5,078 nt of DNA from Cypionkella sp. (GTDB lineage: Bacteria; Pseudomonadota; Alphaproteobacteria; Rhodobacterales; Rhodobacteraceae): the NCBI GenBank assembly GCA_018063485.1, contig JAGPBG010000197.1, forward strand, positions 1 through 5,078. Reading direction: 5' to 3'. Every line of letters starts with the position of its first letter. Position 1 is the first letter of the stretch. The position numbers and the translations under genes are program-made. Positions 1-5,078 of this stretch are shown one piece after another. Under the pieces are notes generated by a model. That model was not told the origin of the DNA and ran no database searches. It saw nothing but the letters and a program-made list of their open reading frames with translations.

Positions 1-163
1 TGACAAAACGACGACGTGATGAAAAGAAACCAAAGAAGGAAGTTGTAAAAACCATCGCTGCCGCACCCAGCATGAAGAACGCTGTCGCCGTAACATCGGT
101 AAAGCTCAAATCCAAATGATCTGACAAATCGGCGGCGCTTCGGGCTGATCTGTCAGACGTCAT
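1..163 (-). CDS. Partial open frame with one hydrophobic segment, unknown function, runs off the left edge
   Basis: This frame can start at the ATG at 163-161 and is open to the window edge, giving 54 residues. The first part is polar, rich in Ser, Ala, Asp and Arg. A hydrophobic stretch of about 20 residues follows (roughly residues 23-46), rich in Phe, Ala, Met and Thr. The visible part ends with a basic run containing three consecutive Arg, as expected for a membrane helix with a cytoplasmic C-terminal end. I do not recognise a family. The frame is continuous with the HlyD-like frame upstream, so it may be the tail of a fused reading frame and not an independent gene. Bases 1-120 are about 45% GC by hand count, against about 64% for 181-300, which suggests a different origin. 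No clear ribosome binding site precedes the ATG. Whether this is a real gene start is uncertain. Confidence 0.3.
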   Translation of the reverse strand, partial: MTSDRSARSAADLSDHLDLSFTDVTATAFFMLGAAAMVFTTSFFGFFSSRRRFV

Positions 164-397
164 TTTTGCCCGCAGCGCTGCCGATGCCAGATCGGCCTGC
201 ACCAGATCGCGCTCACGCAGCGCGATTTCGGCAATCCGCCCGGCCGGTCGGGTCGAAACATCGATTATATCCGCCTCGATCCGGCCATTGCCACGGGCAA
301 GACCCTTGAGCGGCAGGTCGCTGGGGGCCAGCAGAACCTTCCAGGCTGCGAAACCGACAAGAGCTGCCAACACCACCAGGACATGCGCGATGGAAAT
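164..397 (-). pseudogene. Truncated N-terminus of an HlyD-family membrane-fusion (periplasmic adaptor) protein
   Basis: Translation gives a membrane anchor (hydrophobic run with AHVLVVLAALVGFAAW), a short linker, then GNGRIEADIIDVSTRPAGRI, typical of the first lipoyl-like strand region of HlyD/YbhG-type adaptors. Such proteins link inner-membrane exporters to the outer envelope and usually have about 300-350 residues. The family pattern stops after RERDLVQA: the expected second lipoyl half, the coiled coil and the beta-barrel domain are absent. The other two minus-strand frames soon hit stops and do not restore it, so this is not a simple nearby frameshift. The frame opens after a TGA at 445-443 and contains no ATG before the membrane anchor. 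Possible starts are a GTG at 376 or an ATT at 397, neither with a well-spaced Shine-Dalgarno. It follows the TetR gene directly, as in TetR-HlyD-ABC exporter operons such as E. coli cecR-ybhGFSR. The HlyD identity is fairly secure; the pseudogene call is an inference, because the downstream part lies outside the window. Confidence 0.6.
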
Positions 398-411
398 CTC
401 CCGAGACTTGG

Positions 412-1041
412 CTAGCGCCGCCGCTGATCCGGTGAAGCAGCTTCAATGCCTTGCCGGTAAATAAGAAATACACGGGGGGCAATGGTCAGCATCCGCCCCA
501 TGTCGCCTGAAATCAGCGCCTGCATCACCAGCCCCTGAATGCTACCGATGAACAGCACGATTGCGGCCTCGACATCCAGATCGGCGGGCAATTCGCCCCG
601 AGTTTTGGCGGCAAGGATATGATCGTTCAGGCGCGCCGCGTATTGCGCCATAAGTGCGCGTGCCAGCCGTTTTGCCGGGGTCATCGCAGCGCCCTGAAGC
701 TCTGCGAACAACATGCGCGGCGCGCCGGGGTGGTCGGCCACAAAGGCGACATTGGCCTGAAACATCGCTTGCATCGCGGCCAAGGGATCGTCGATCCCGG
801 CAGCGGCCTTGTCGATCCGGGCCATCAGACGGGCTGCGACCCATTGCATGACGGCCTGCCAAATGGCCTCTTTGTTGGGAAAGTGCCGAAACAGCGCGCC
901 TTGGGTCAGATGCATGTGTTTGGCGATGGCCGCCGTGGTTATGTCGCCGGGGTTCATCGTACCGGCCAGATCAATCACCGCCTCGACGGTGACATTGCGC
1001 CGTTCCGCGGCGGGCAGGTTCTTTGCCTGGGCACCAGTCAT
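412..1041 (-). CDS. TetR/AcrR-family transcriptional regulator
   Basis: This 209-residue protein has the length and layout of a TetR repressor. Residues about 14-65 form the N-terminal DNA-binding domain. The helix-turn-helix lies around 34-54, including TTAAIAKHMHLTQGALFRHF, followed by the family-typical NKEAIW. The rest is an alpha-helical ligand-binding and dimerisation domain. The chosen start is the ATG at 1041-1039. It overlaps the TGA of the upstream membrane-protein gene (ATGA), which points to translational coupling. An in-frame upstream start at 1080 would add 13 residues not typical of the family and would overlap the neighbour further. The HlyD-like remnant follows immediately, so the natural target was probably an efflux operon and its ligand a small toxic or amphipathic compound. 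That is inferred from context only. The perfect inverted repeat at 1510-1531, in front of this operon, is the likely operator and would give autorepression. Family assignment is firm; the ligand is unknown. Confidence 0.92.
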   Translation of the reverse strand: MTGAQAKNLPAAERRNVTVEAVIDLAGTMNPGDITTAAIAKHMHLTQGALFRHFPNKEAIWQAVMQWVAARLMARIDKAAAGIDDPLAAMQAMFQANVAFVADHPGAPRMLFAELQGAAMTPAKRLARALMAQYAARLNDHILAAKTRGELPADLDVEAAIVLFIGSIQGLVMQALISGDMGRMLTIAPRVFLIYRQGIEAASPDQRRR

Positions 1042-1445
1042 GCGGACGCATCCATCCGCCAGCTTGCAACGCCAAGCCAACCCGTCGCGATGACCATAAA
1101 GGCCCCACCGGCCAGCACAAAGACAGGCGGCACCCCGAACACCAGTTCCGCGAGTATGCCCAATGGCATCAACATGCCCGCAAGTGCCAGCCCCGAAATC
1201 CAGGCCCTGCTTGCCGACGCTGGCAGGCGCAACAGAACCAGTCCGACCGCGATGTTGAGAAGCGCAAAGAGATTGCCATGGACATGGGCCAGGCGCGATT
1301 CAAAATGCTTGCCCACGCCGTATTCGGCGATCCATTGCTCTTTTCCCGGTGCGAAATCACGCAGGTAGATCAGCAGAAAACCATAGAGCATGAAAAACGT
1401 CAGGAACAAGAACCCCGACGCGATGTTGAGTTTGCCTGTCAGCAT
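1038..1445 (-). CDS. Four-helix integral membrane protein of unknown function
   Basis: This 135-residue protein has four predicted membrane helices at about residues 8-28, 53-72, 82-102 and 107-127. A polar loop of about 24 residues between helices 1 and 2 contains RDFAPGKEQWIAEYG. Helix 2 starts with AHVHGN (53-58), and its two histidines near the membrane surface could bind a metal or heme, but nothing else supports this. I do not recognise a named family. The ATG at 1445 has a GAGG Shine-Dalgarno six bases upstream, which supports the start. It is the first gene of the minus-strand operon and overlaps the TetR gene by four bases, so the two are almost certainly co-expressed. A four-helix protein coupled to a TetR regulator and an efflux adaptor suggests a role in membrane stress or export, but this is context only. 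The candidate operator at 1510-1531 lies about 65 bp upstream of its start codon. Confidence 0.85.
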   Translation of the reverse strand: MLTGKLNIASGFLFLTFFMLYGFLLIYLRDFAPGKEQWIAEYGVGKHFESRLAHVHGNLFALLNIAVGLVLLRLPASASRAWISGLALAGMLMPLGILAELVFGVPPVFVLAGGAFMVIATGWLGVASWRMDASA

Positions 1446-1501
1446 GATGATCCTCGCAGGGATGGTTGCATCTGAAACATCGTTTGTGATGGAGTCAGGG
1501 C

Positions 1502-1529
1502 TTGAATTGAGATAGTAACCAATTACTAT
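1502..1529 (+). promoter_or_regulatory. Candidate rightward promoter for the small exported protein gene
   Basis: TTGAAT (1502-1507) and TACTAT (1524-1529) are 16 bases apart, each matching four of six consensus positions. The inverted repeat fills the spacer and covers the -10, a classic repressor position. The leader to the TTG start at 1669 would be about 130 bases. The -10 lies inside the palindrome, so its match may simply come from the operator. I regard it as weaker than the leftward promoter. Confidence 0.3.
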
Positions 1530-1531
1530 CT
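1510..1531. promoter_or_regulatory. Palindromic operator, probably for the adjacent TetR regulator
   Basis: The left arm AGATAGTAA (1510-1518) and right arm TTACTATCT (1523-1531) are perfect reverse complements of 9 bp separated by CCAA. Size, symmetry and the short central spacer fit a TetR-family dimer site. It lies between the divergent genes at 1445 (minus) and 1669 (plus). It overlaps the -10 and start region of the candidate leftward promoter and the spacer and -10 of the candidate rightward promoter. Binding by the TetR protein encoded at 412-1041 is inferred from proximity and architecture. Confidence 0.7.
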
Positions 1532-1556
1532 TATGTGAGTCGCACTTTTACTGCAA
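1528..1556 (-). promoter_or_regulatory. Candidate sigma70 promoter for the membrane protein-TetR operon
   Basis: On the minus strand, TTGCAG (1556-1551) and TAAGAT (1533-1528) are separated by exactly 17 bases. Match to consensus is moderate: three of six at -35 and four of six at -10. Its -10 overlaps the edge of the inverted repeat at 1510-1531, and the predicted start near 1521 falls inside it. A bound repressor would therefore block it. No start-site evidence is available. Confidence 0.45.
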
Positions 1557-1654
1557 GCGTTGGATTCTGGTATTGCCGCAACCAGCGGGGCAGTAATCAC
1601 CGGGAAAACCGTTTGCAGCGCCCCGCGCCGCAGGGGTGGGGCTCAGACAAAAGC

Positions 1655-1660
1655 AGGAGG
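1655..1660 (+). promoter_or_regulatory. Strong Shine-Dalgarno that fixes a TTG start
   Basis: AGGAGG is a full consensus ribosome binding site lying eight bases before the TTG at 1669. The first ATG in this frame, at 1636, lies upstream of the site and would put a charged 11-residue stretch ahead of the signal peptide. The spacing decides in favour of TTG. Confidence 0.75.
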
Positions 1661-1668
1661 AACGAAAG

Positions 1669-2016
1669 TTGCAGAGTGTCAATATCCTGGCCGCAATCTT
1701 GATTGCCACGATGCCGCTGGCTGCCTCGGCGGGCGAGGCCCTGACGCAGGGCCAAATGTCCCGGCAGATCATCGGCAAGGAACTGACCGCCACGCGCAAG
1801 GGCGTAAATATACGCCTGAGATATCTTCCGGATGGAGAAGTGACCTTGAAGATGTTGGTGCTTTCGTTTTCAGGGACATGGGATTTTGAGGGCGACAGCA
1901 TATGCATGACCATGGTCGGCGGCCCGCGCAAGGGCAGGAATTGCGTTACATTCACCGCCCTCGGCGGTAATGAATTCCTTAACTCCGAGGGTCTTGTCAT
2001 GAGTGTTCAGAATTGA
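1669..2016 (+). CDS. Small exported (periplasmic) protein of unknown function
   Basis: The protein has 115 residues from a TTG start with a consensus Shine-Dalgarno eight bases upstream. Residues 1-21 form a signal peptide: a hydrophobic core of roughly residues 6-18 followed by ASA before Gly22, a good signal-peptidase I site. The mature part is about 94 residues and has only two cysteines, Cys79 and Cys92. They lie in a segment pattern 'GTW.FEGDSIC....GGPRKGRNC', which could form a disulfide in the periplasm. It looks like a small beta-rich domain, and similar short secreted proteins with a 'W..eGd.lC...C' pattern occur in alphaproteobacteria without assigned function. It is divergent from the membrane protein-TetR operon and 93 bp upstream of the PHA synthase, with no obvious terminator between. 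Control by the shared operator is possible. Export is well supported; the role is unknown. Confidence 0.75.
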   Translation: MQSVNILAAILIATMPLAASAGEALTQGQMSRQIIGKELTATRKGVNIRLRYLPDGEVTLKMLVLSFSGTWDFEGDSICMTMVGGPRKGRNCVTFTALGGNEFLNSEGLVMSVQN

Positions 2017-2095
2017 TCCGCCGTGGCACTTATCGAATTCAATACTCGCGAAATCTGTCGCAATGCGTCGGCGCCAGGGCTCCGAGGAAAAGTAC

Positions 2096-2100
2096 AAGGA
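2096..2100 (+). promoter_or_regulatory. Ribosome binding site supporting the synthase start at 2110
   Basis: AAGGA sits nine bases before the ATG at 2110. The alternative GTG at 2023 in the same frame would add 29 residues and lies seven bases after the stop of the preceding gene, without a good Shine-Dalgarno. The 2110 start is preferred. Confidence 0.6.
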
Positions 2101-2109
2101 ACAGAATCA

Positions 2110-4038
2110 ATGTCTCATAAGGAAAAAACCCGGATCGTGTCCCTGCAGGATCATCAACAAAAGGCTGGATCGGGCGACACATCCCCCACGCAGGCCACAA
2201 AAGATACGCGCGCAGTGGCAGAGGATGCTACCTCACAGAATACAAACCCGAAACCGGATCCGGTATCTGGTGCGCCTGGACAGAGCGCGCATTCTGGCAA
2301 GCGGCCTGAACAGGTCACGTCAATCCACGACACGCTGGACCACGCCATGCAAAGCGCCATTTCGCGTTTTACACTCGGGTTGTCGCCTGCCGCGCTGATG
2401 GGGGCCTGGTTCGATTGGGCGACCCATATCACGGCAGCCCCCGGCAAGCGGTTGAAACTGGTTGAAAAAGCCGCCGACAAAATGCAGCGCCAGACCCGTT
2501 TCGCACTTCGTTGTGCGGGAACCTCTGATAAAGTCGAACCCTGCATTGTGCCATTGCCGCAGGACAATCGTTTTAAGGGCGATGCCTGGCAGACCAAGCC
2601 ATATAACATGATCTATCAGGGCTTCTTGCTGCAACAGCAGTGGTGGCACAATGTGGTGACAGGGGTCCCCGGTGTCACCAAACAACATGAACAGGAATTG
2701 CAGTTTCTGACGCGCCAACTGCTCGACATGGCCTCGCCGTCCAACTTCTTTTGGACCAACCCCGAAGTGTTGGCGCGAACGCGAGAGACCTCTGGGGCGA
2801 ACCTTGTCCGGGGGATGCAGAACGCCCTGAAGGACGCGCAAGATGCCACTGCAGGTGCTCTGCCCACGGGCGTCGAGGCGTTTGTGCCGGGCAAGGATGT
2901 TGCGGTGACGAAAGGCAAGGTCGTCTATCGCAACCGGTTGATCGAACTTATCCAATACACCCCGCTGACGGGGAATGTGCGTCCCGAGCCGATCCTGATC
3001 GTCCCGGCCTGGATCATGAAATACTATATCCTTGATCTGTCACCGCACAACTCGATGGTGCGCTATCTGGTTGAACAAGGCCACACGGTGTTCATGATTT
3101 CCTGGAAGAACCCGGATGCAGGCGACCGCGATCTCAATATGGATGATTACCGCCAGCTTGGCGTGATGGCGGCACTGACAGCGGTTGGGGCGATCGTGCC
3201 GGGCAGCAAAATCCACGCGGCGGGCTATTGCCTGGGTGGCACCTTGCTGTCGATCGCCGCCGCCGCGATGGCCCGTGATGGCGATGACCGACTGGCCTCG
3301 CTGTCCTTGCTTGCCAGTCAGGTTGATTTCACCGAACCGGGAGAATTGCAGCTTTTCATCAACGAAAGCCAACTCGCCTTCCTTGACAGTGTCATGTGGA
3401 AACAGGGTTATCTGGACACCACCCAAATGGCCGGTGCGTTCCAGATGCTCAACTCGAACGATCTGATCTGGTCGCGGGGGGTGCGCAATTATCTGATGGG
3501 TGAAAGCCGGCCGATGATTGATCTGATGGCATGGAACGCTGACGGAACGCGGATGCCCTATGCGATGCATTCGGAGTATCTGCGCAAACTCTATCTCAAC
3601 AATGATCTGGCCGAAGGGCGCTTCACCGTCAATGCGCAGCCGATCGCGCTGTCCGACATCCGGCTGCCGATCTTTGCCGTTGGCACGCAAAAGGATCACG
3701 TGGCACCTTGGCCCTCAGTTTTCAAGATACAGGCGCTGACCGATGCTGAGGTGACCTTCGCTCTGACCAGCGGCGGCCATAATGGCGGCATCGTCTCGCA
3801 ACCGGGCCACCCACGCCGGTCTTATCAGGTCAGAACCAAGGGCATGATGGATCGCTACATCAGCCCCGAGACTTGGGCGGCCGAGGCCGAAACACATGCC
3901 GGATCCTGGTGGGAGGCCTGGGCCAAATGGCTTGGCTCGCAATCGGGGCCGCCGATCGCCCCGCCAGAGATGGGGAATGCAAGTGCCGGCTACGCCCCGC
4001 TGGTCGATGCCCCCGGCAACTATGTGCTGCAAAAGTAG
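2110..4038 (+). CDS. phaC: Polyhydroxyalkanoate synthase, class I-like (poly-3-hydroxybutyrate polymerase)
   Basis: The enzyme polymerises (R)-3-hydroxyacyl-CoA, typically 3-hydroxybutyryl-CoA, into the carbon-storage polyester at the surface of cytoplasmic granules. The 642-residue product starts with about 65 polar, Pro/Ser/Thr/Asp-rich residues that look disordered. A short PHBC_N-type domain follows (about 68-120, with LDHAMQ at 76). Then come the PhaC N-terminal domain and the alpha/beta-hydrolase catalytic domain. The lipase-like box GYCLGG carries Cys374. Asp529 (in KDHVAPW) and His557 (in SGGHNGG) complete the triad. The Asp-His spacing of 28 equals that of the Cupriavidus enzyme (480 and 508), and the Cys-Asp spacing is close (155 against 161). 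The length of 642, against about 590 in Cupriavidus, is explained by the N-terminal extension. A single PhaC subunit of this size argues against the two-subunit classes III and IV. No phaP, phaR, phaZ, phaA or phaB is seen next to it, so it may be a second synthase. DUF924 follows after 66 bp, probably in the same transcript. The exact substrate range cannot be read from the sequence. Confidence 0.95.
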   Translation: MSHKEKTRIVSLQDHQQKAGSGDTSPTQATKDTRAVAEDATSQNTNPKPDPVSGAPGQSAHSGKRPEQVTSIHDTLDHAMQSAISRFTLGLSPAALMGAWFDWATHITAAPGKRLKLVEKAADKMQRQTRFALRCAGTSDKVEPCIVPLPQDNRFKGDAWQTKPYNMIYQGFLLQQQWWHNVVTGVPGVTKQHEQELQFLTRQLLDMASPSNFFWTNPEVLARTRETSGANLVRGMQNALKDAQDATAGALPTGVEAFVPGKDVAVTKGKVVYRNRLIELIQYTPLTGNVRPEPILIVPAWIMKYYILDLSPHNSMVRYLVEQGHTVFMISWKNPDAGDRDLNMDDYRQLGVMAALTAVGAIVPGSKIHAAGYCLGGTLLSIAAAAMARDGDDRLASLSLLASQVDFTEPGELQLFINESQLAFLDSVMWKQGYLDTTQMAGAFQMLNSNDLIWSRGVRNYLMGESRPMIDLMAWNADGTRMPYAMHSEYLRKLYLNNDLAEGRFTVNAQPIALSDIRLPIFAVGTQKDHVAPWPSVFKIQALTDAEVTFALTSGGHNGGIVSQPGHPRRSYQVRTKGMMDRYISPETWAAEAETHAGSWWEAWAKWLGSQSGPPIAPPEMGNASAGYAPLVDAPGNYVLQK

Positions 4039-4104
4039 AGACGCCTTCACGGTTGACGCGAAAAGATGGGTAACCCCTGGCAGAATTCTGGAGATGCGGT
4101 TGAA

Positions 4105-4752
4105 ATGTCGGCTGTCAAAAAGCATCAGGACTGGGACGATGTGCTTGATTTCTGGTTTCCTGAGGGGTGCGCTTTGGATGTGGACCCGCAGGCGCACCAT
4201 GCGCATTGGCGCTGGCGTATGCAGGGCGGTGCGGATGTGCAGATCATGGCGCGGTTTGCAGATATTGCCGAAAGCGCGGCGCAGGGGCAACTTGACACCT
4301 GGGCGCAGAGCCCGTTTGGCAGGCTGGCGCTGATCACCGTGCTGGATCAGTTTTCCCGCTCGGTCTGGCGCCAGCATGCCCGCGCCTTTGCGCAAGATCC
4401 CTATGCGCTATCGCTGGTGATGAGCGGTTTATCGAACGGCGATTATTCCCGGTTACAGACACCCTGGTACCAGATCGTCTATGGTCTGCCCTTGGGCCAT
4501 TGCGAGGGGCCGCACCATTTGCAGCGCCTCGACCAGTTGATCGCCCTGCGCCAAGACATCGCCGATACAGCCCCGGCCCCGTTAAAGCCGATCTATTCCG
4601 GCTTGGTCAACCAAGCCCGCGATGTTCGAGAAATTATCGCGGCGTTTGGTCGGCATCCGCATCGCAATGGTGTGCTGAACCGCAAATCGACCGCCGAGGA
4701 GGAAGCATATCTCGCCAAAGGCCAGTTTCCCCATATGAAAGCCTTTCGGTAA
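4105..4752 (+). CDS. DUF924 family protein
   Basis: The 215-residue protein matches the DUF924 pattern throughout. It has DVLDFWF near the start (12-18), a 'G.LD.WAQSPFGRLALITVLDQFSR' block with LDQF at 80-83, the central PLGHCEGPHHLQ segment, and the C-terminal FGRHPHRN (181-188) followed by RKSTAEEEAYL. Members are cytoplasmic, all-helical TPR-like proteins of about 180-210 residues with no established reaction. The start at 4105 has GGAG eleven bases upstream and places the conserved DVLDFWF close to the N-terminus. The in-frame ATG at 4066 would add 13 residues with a poorer ribosome site, but cannot be excluded. It lies 66 bp after phaC on the same strand with no terminator visible between, so co-transcription is likely. 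A link to polyester metabolism would be guilt by association only. Its stop codon TAA overlaps the left arm of an inverted repeat. Confidence 0.9.
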   Translation: MSAVKKHQDWDDVLDFWFPEGCALDVDPQAHHAHWRWRMQGGADVQIMARFADIAESAAQGQLDTWAQSPFGRLALITVLDQFSRSVWRQHARAFAQDPYALSLVMSGLSNGDYSRLQTPWYQIVYGLPLGHCEGPHHLQRLDQLIALRQDIADTAPAPLKPIYSGLVNQARDVREIIAAFGRHPHRNGVLNRKSTAEEEAYLAKGQFPHMKAFR

Positions 4753-4801
4753 TACACCGATGAGCGCCGCCAGATGTCGGGCGTTGGGTGTATTGGCTTT
4801 T
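4750..4801 (+). terminator. Inverted repeat with short T run after DUF924, candidate terminator
   Basis: AATACACC (4751-4758) and GGTGTATT (4787-4794) are perfect 8-bp arms, with a possible inner stem CGCC (4765-4768) / GGCG (4780-4783). Four T residues follow at 4798-4801 after GGC. The outer arm includes part of the TAA stop. The loop is long and the T run short, so this would be a weak intrinsic terminator. Confidence 0.4.
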
Positions 4802-4853
4802 GGCCCGGCCAAACAGATCGCCAGTTCCCGATAGCGATCAAAGCTGAATCCAT

Positions 4854-4876
4854 GGCCCGCTCGGCAAGAGCGGGCC
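4854..4876. terminator. GC-rich hairpin between convergent genes, candidate bidirectional terminator
   Basis: GGCCCGCTC (4854-4862) and GAGCGGGCC (4868-4876) are perfect 9-bp arms around the loop GGCAA. It begins eight bases beyond the stop of the minus-strand SDR gene and lies about 100 bp after DUF924, exactly where a shared terminator is expected. No T run follows on either strand, so it may act as an RNA-stabilising stem or a factor-assisted terminator and not as a classic intrinsic one. Confidence 0.6.
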
Positions 4877-4883
4877 CGCAAAA

Positions 4884-5078
4884 CTAGCGCGCCGTATAGC
4901 CGCCATCGACCAGGTGATACGACCCGGTGATGAAACTTGCACGATCCGACAGCAAAAAGACGATCAGCGCGGCAACTTCTTCGGGTTGGCCAAGCCGGTT
5001 CAGGGCGTGCTCACCTTCGAGGTACTTCAGCGTCGCCGCGTCCAGTGCGTTGCTGACAAGGGGAGTATGGATAAACCC
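4884..5078 (-). CDS. C-terminal part of a short-chain dehydrogenase/reductase (SDR)
   Basis: The minus strand is open from the right edge to a TAG at 4886-4884 and encodes the last 64 residues of a classical SDR of about 250. It begins with GFIHTP, the usual continuation of the conserved Pro-Gly after the active-site helix. It then shows [19 protein letters not shown] and [16 protein letters not shown], the standard C-terminal signature of NAD(P)-dependent oxidoreductases. The catalytic Ser-Tyr-Lys and the cofactor-binding Gly motif lie beyond the window. The VDGGYTAR ending resembles general glucose-1-dehydrogenase-like or 3-oxoacyl-ACP-reductase-like SDRs and differs from that of PhaB acetoacetyl-CoA reductase, so I do not call it phaB despite the nearby synthase. 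It converges with DUF924. Substrate unknown. Confidence 0.88.
   Translation of the reverse strand, partial: GFIHTPLVSNALDAATLKYLEGEHALNRLGQPEEVAALIVFLLSDRASFITGSYHLVDGGYTAR

Noticed and set aside
619..1368. Long plus-strand open frame of 249 codons opposite the TetR and membrane-protein genes
   Set aside because: It is antisense to two genes with clear family or membrane signatures, its translation is low-complexity and Arg/His/Gly-rich, and no domain is visible.
1620..1642. GCCCC/GGGGC stem in the leader of the exported protein gene
   Set aside because: The arms are only 5 bp with several alternative pairings in a GC-rich tract, and no riboswitch-like conserved element is recognisable.
1954..1968. 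Hairpin ACCGCC-CTC-GGCGGT near the end of the small exported protein gene
   Set aside because: It lies inside the coding region, has only 6-bp arms and no T run, so it is unlikely to be a terminator.
2013..2109. Possible separate promoter or PhaR-type operator in front of phaC
   Set aside because: No convincing -35/-10 pair with normal spacing and no CTGC-spacer-GCAG palindrome could be found, so nothing is annotated.
2320..2955. Minus-strand open frame of 211 codons, with others at 3040-3699 and 3715-4395
   Set aside because: They lie opposite phaC (the last also opposite DUF924), have His/Arg/Gln-rich translations, lack supporting ribosome sites, and match no family. They are shadows of GC-rich coding DNA.
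4884..5078. Calling the SDR fragment phaB (acetoacetyl-CoA reductase) because of the nearby synthase
   Set aside because: Its C-terminal VDGGYTAR ending differs from the typical PhaB end, it is on the opposite strand, and the catalytic part is outside the window.

Overview
The window looks like chromosomal DNA from an alphaproteobacterium, most likely of the Rhodobacterales/Roseobacter type. This is inferred from the GC-rich coding sequence and from the gene types: a class I-like PHA synthase with an alphaproteobacterial N-terminal domain, a DUF924 protein and an SDR oxidoreductase. No rRNA, tRNA, CRISPR array or insertion sequence is visible.

Left block (1-1445, minus strand). Reading leftwards, a four-helix membrane protein (1445-1038) overlaps a TetR-family regulator (1041-412) by four bases (ATGA). 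Directly after the regulator comes the N-terminal part of an HlyD-type membrane-fusion adaptor. In intact relatives this TetR-HlyD order leads into ABC-exporter genes. Here the adaptor frame has no ATG, and its similarity stops after about 75 codons. It then runs in frame into an unrelated, AT-richer hydrophobic sequence that leaves the window at position 1. I read this as a decayed adaptor joined to foreign or rearranged DNA.

Control region (1446-1668). A 22-bp inverted repeat with 9-bp perfect arms (1510-1531) overlaps a candidate leftward promoter and a candidate rightward promoter. It is the obvious operator candidate for the TetR protein, so the regulator may repress its own operon and the divergent gene together.

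Right block (1669-4752, plus strand). First is a small exported protein of unknown function with a TTG start (115 aa). Next is a 642-aa polyhydroxyalkanoate synthase with the complete Cys-Asp-His triad and a long polar N-terminal extension. Last is a DUF924 protein 66 bp downstream, probably in the same transcript. The usual phaP, phaR, phaZ, phaA and phaB partners are not seen beside this synthase.

Right edge (4753-5078). The DUF924 gene converges on the C-terminal part of an SDR oxidoreductase encoded on the minus strand (4884-5078). The 131-bp gap holds two inverted repeats, one of them a 9-bp GC-rich hairpin, which probably ends transcription from one or both sides.

Nothing here amounts to a clearly new multi-gene system. 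The most unusual points are the broken adaptor junction, the shared operator, and the stand-alone PHA synthase.
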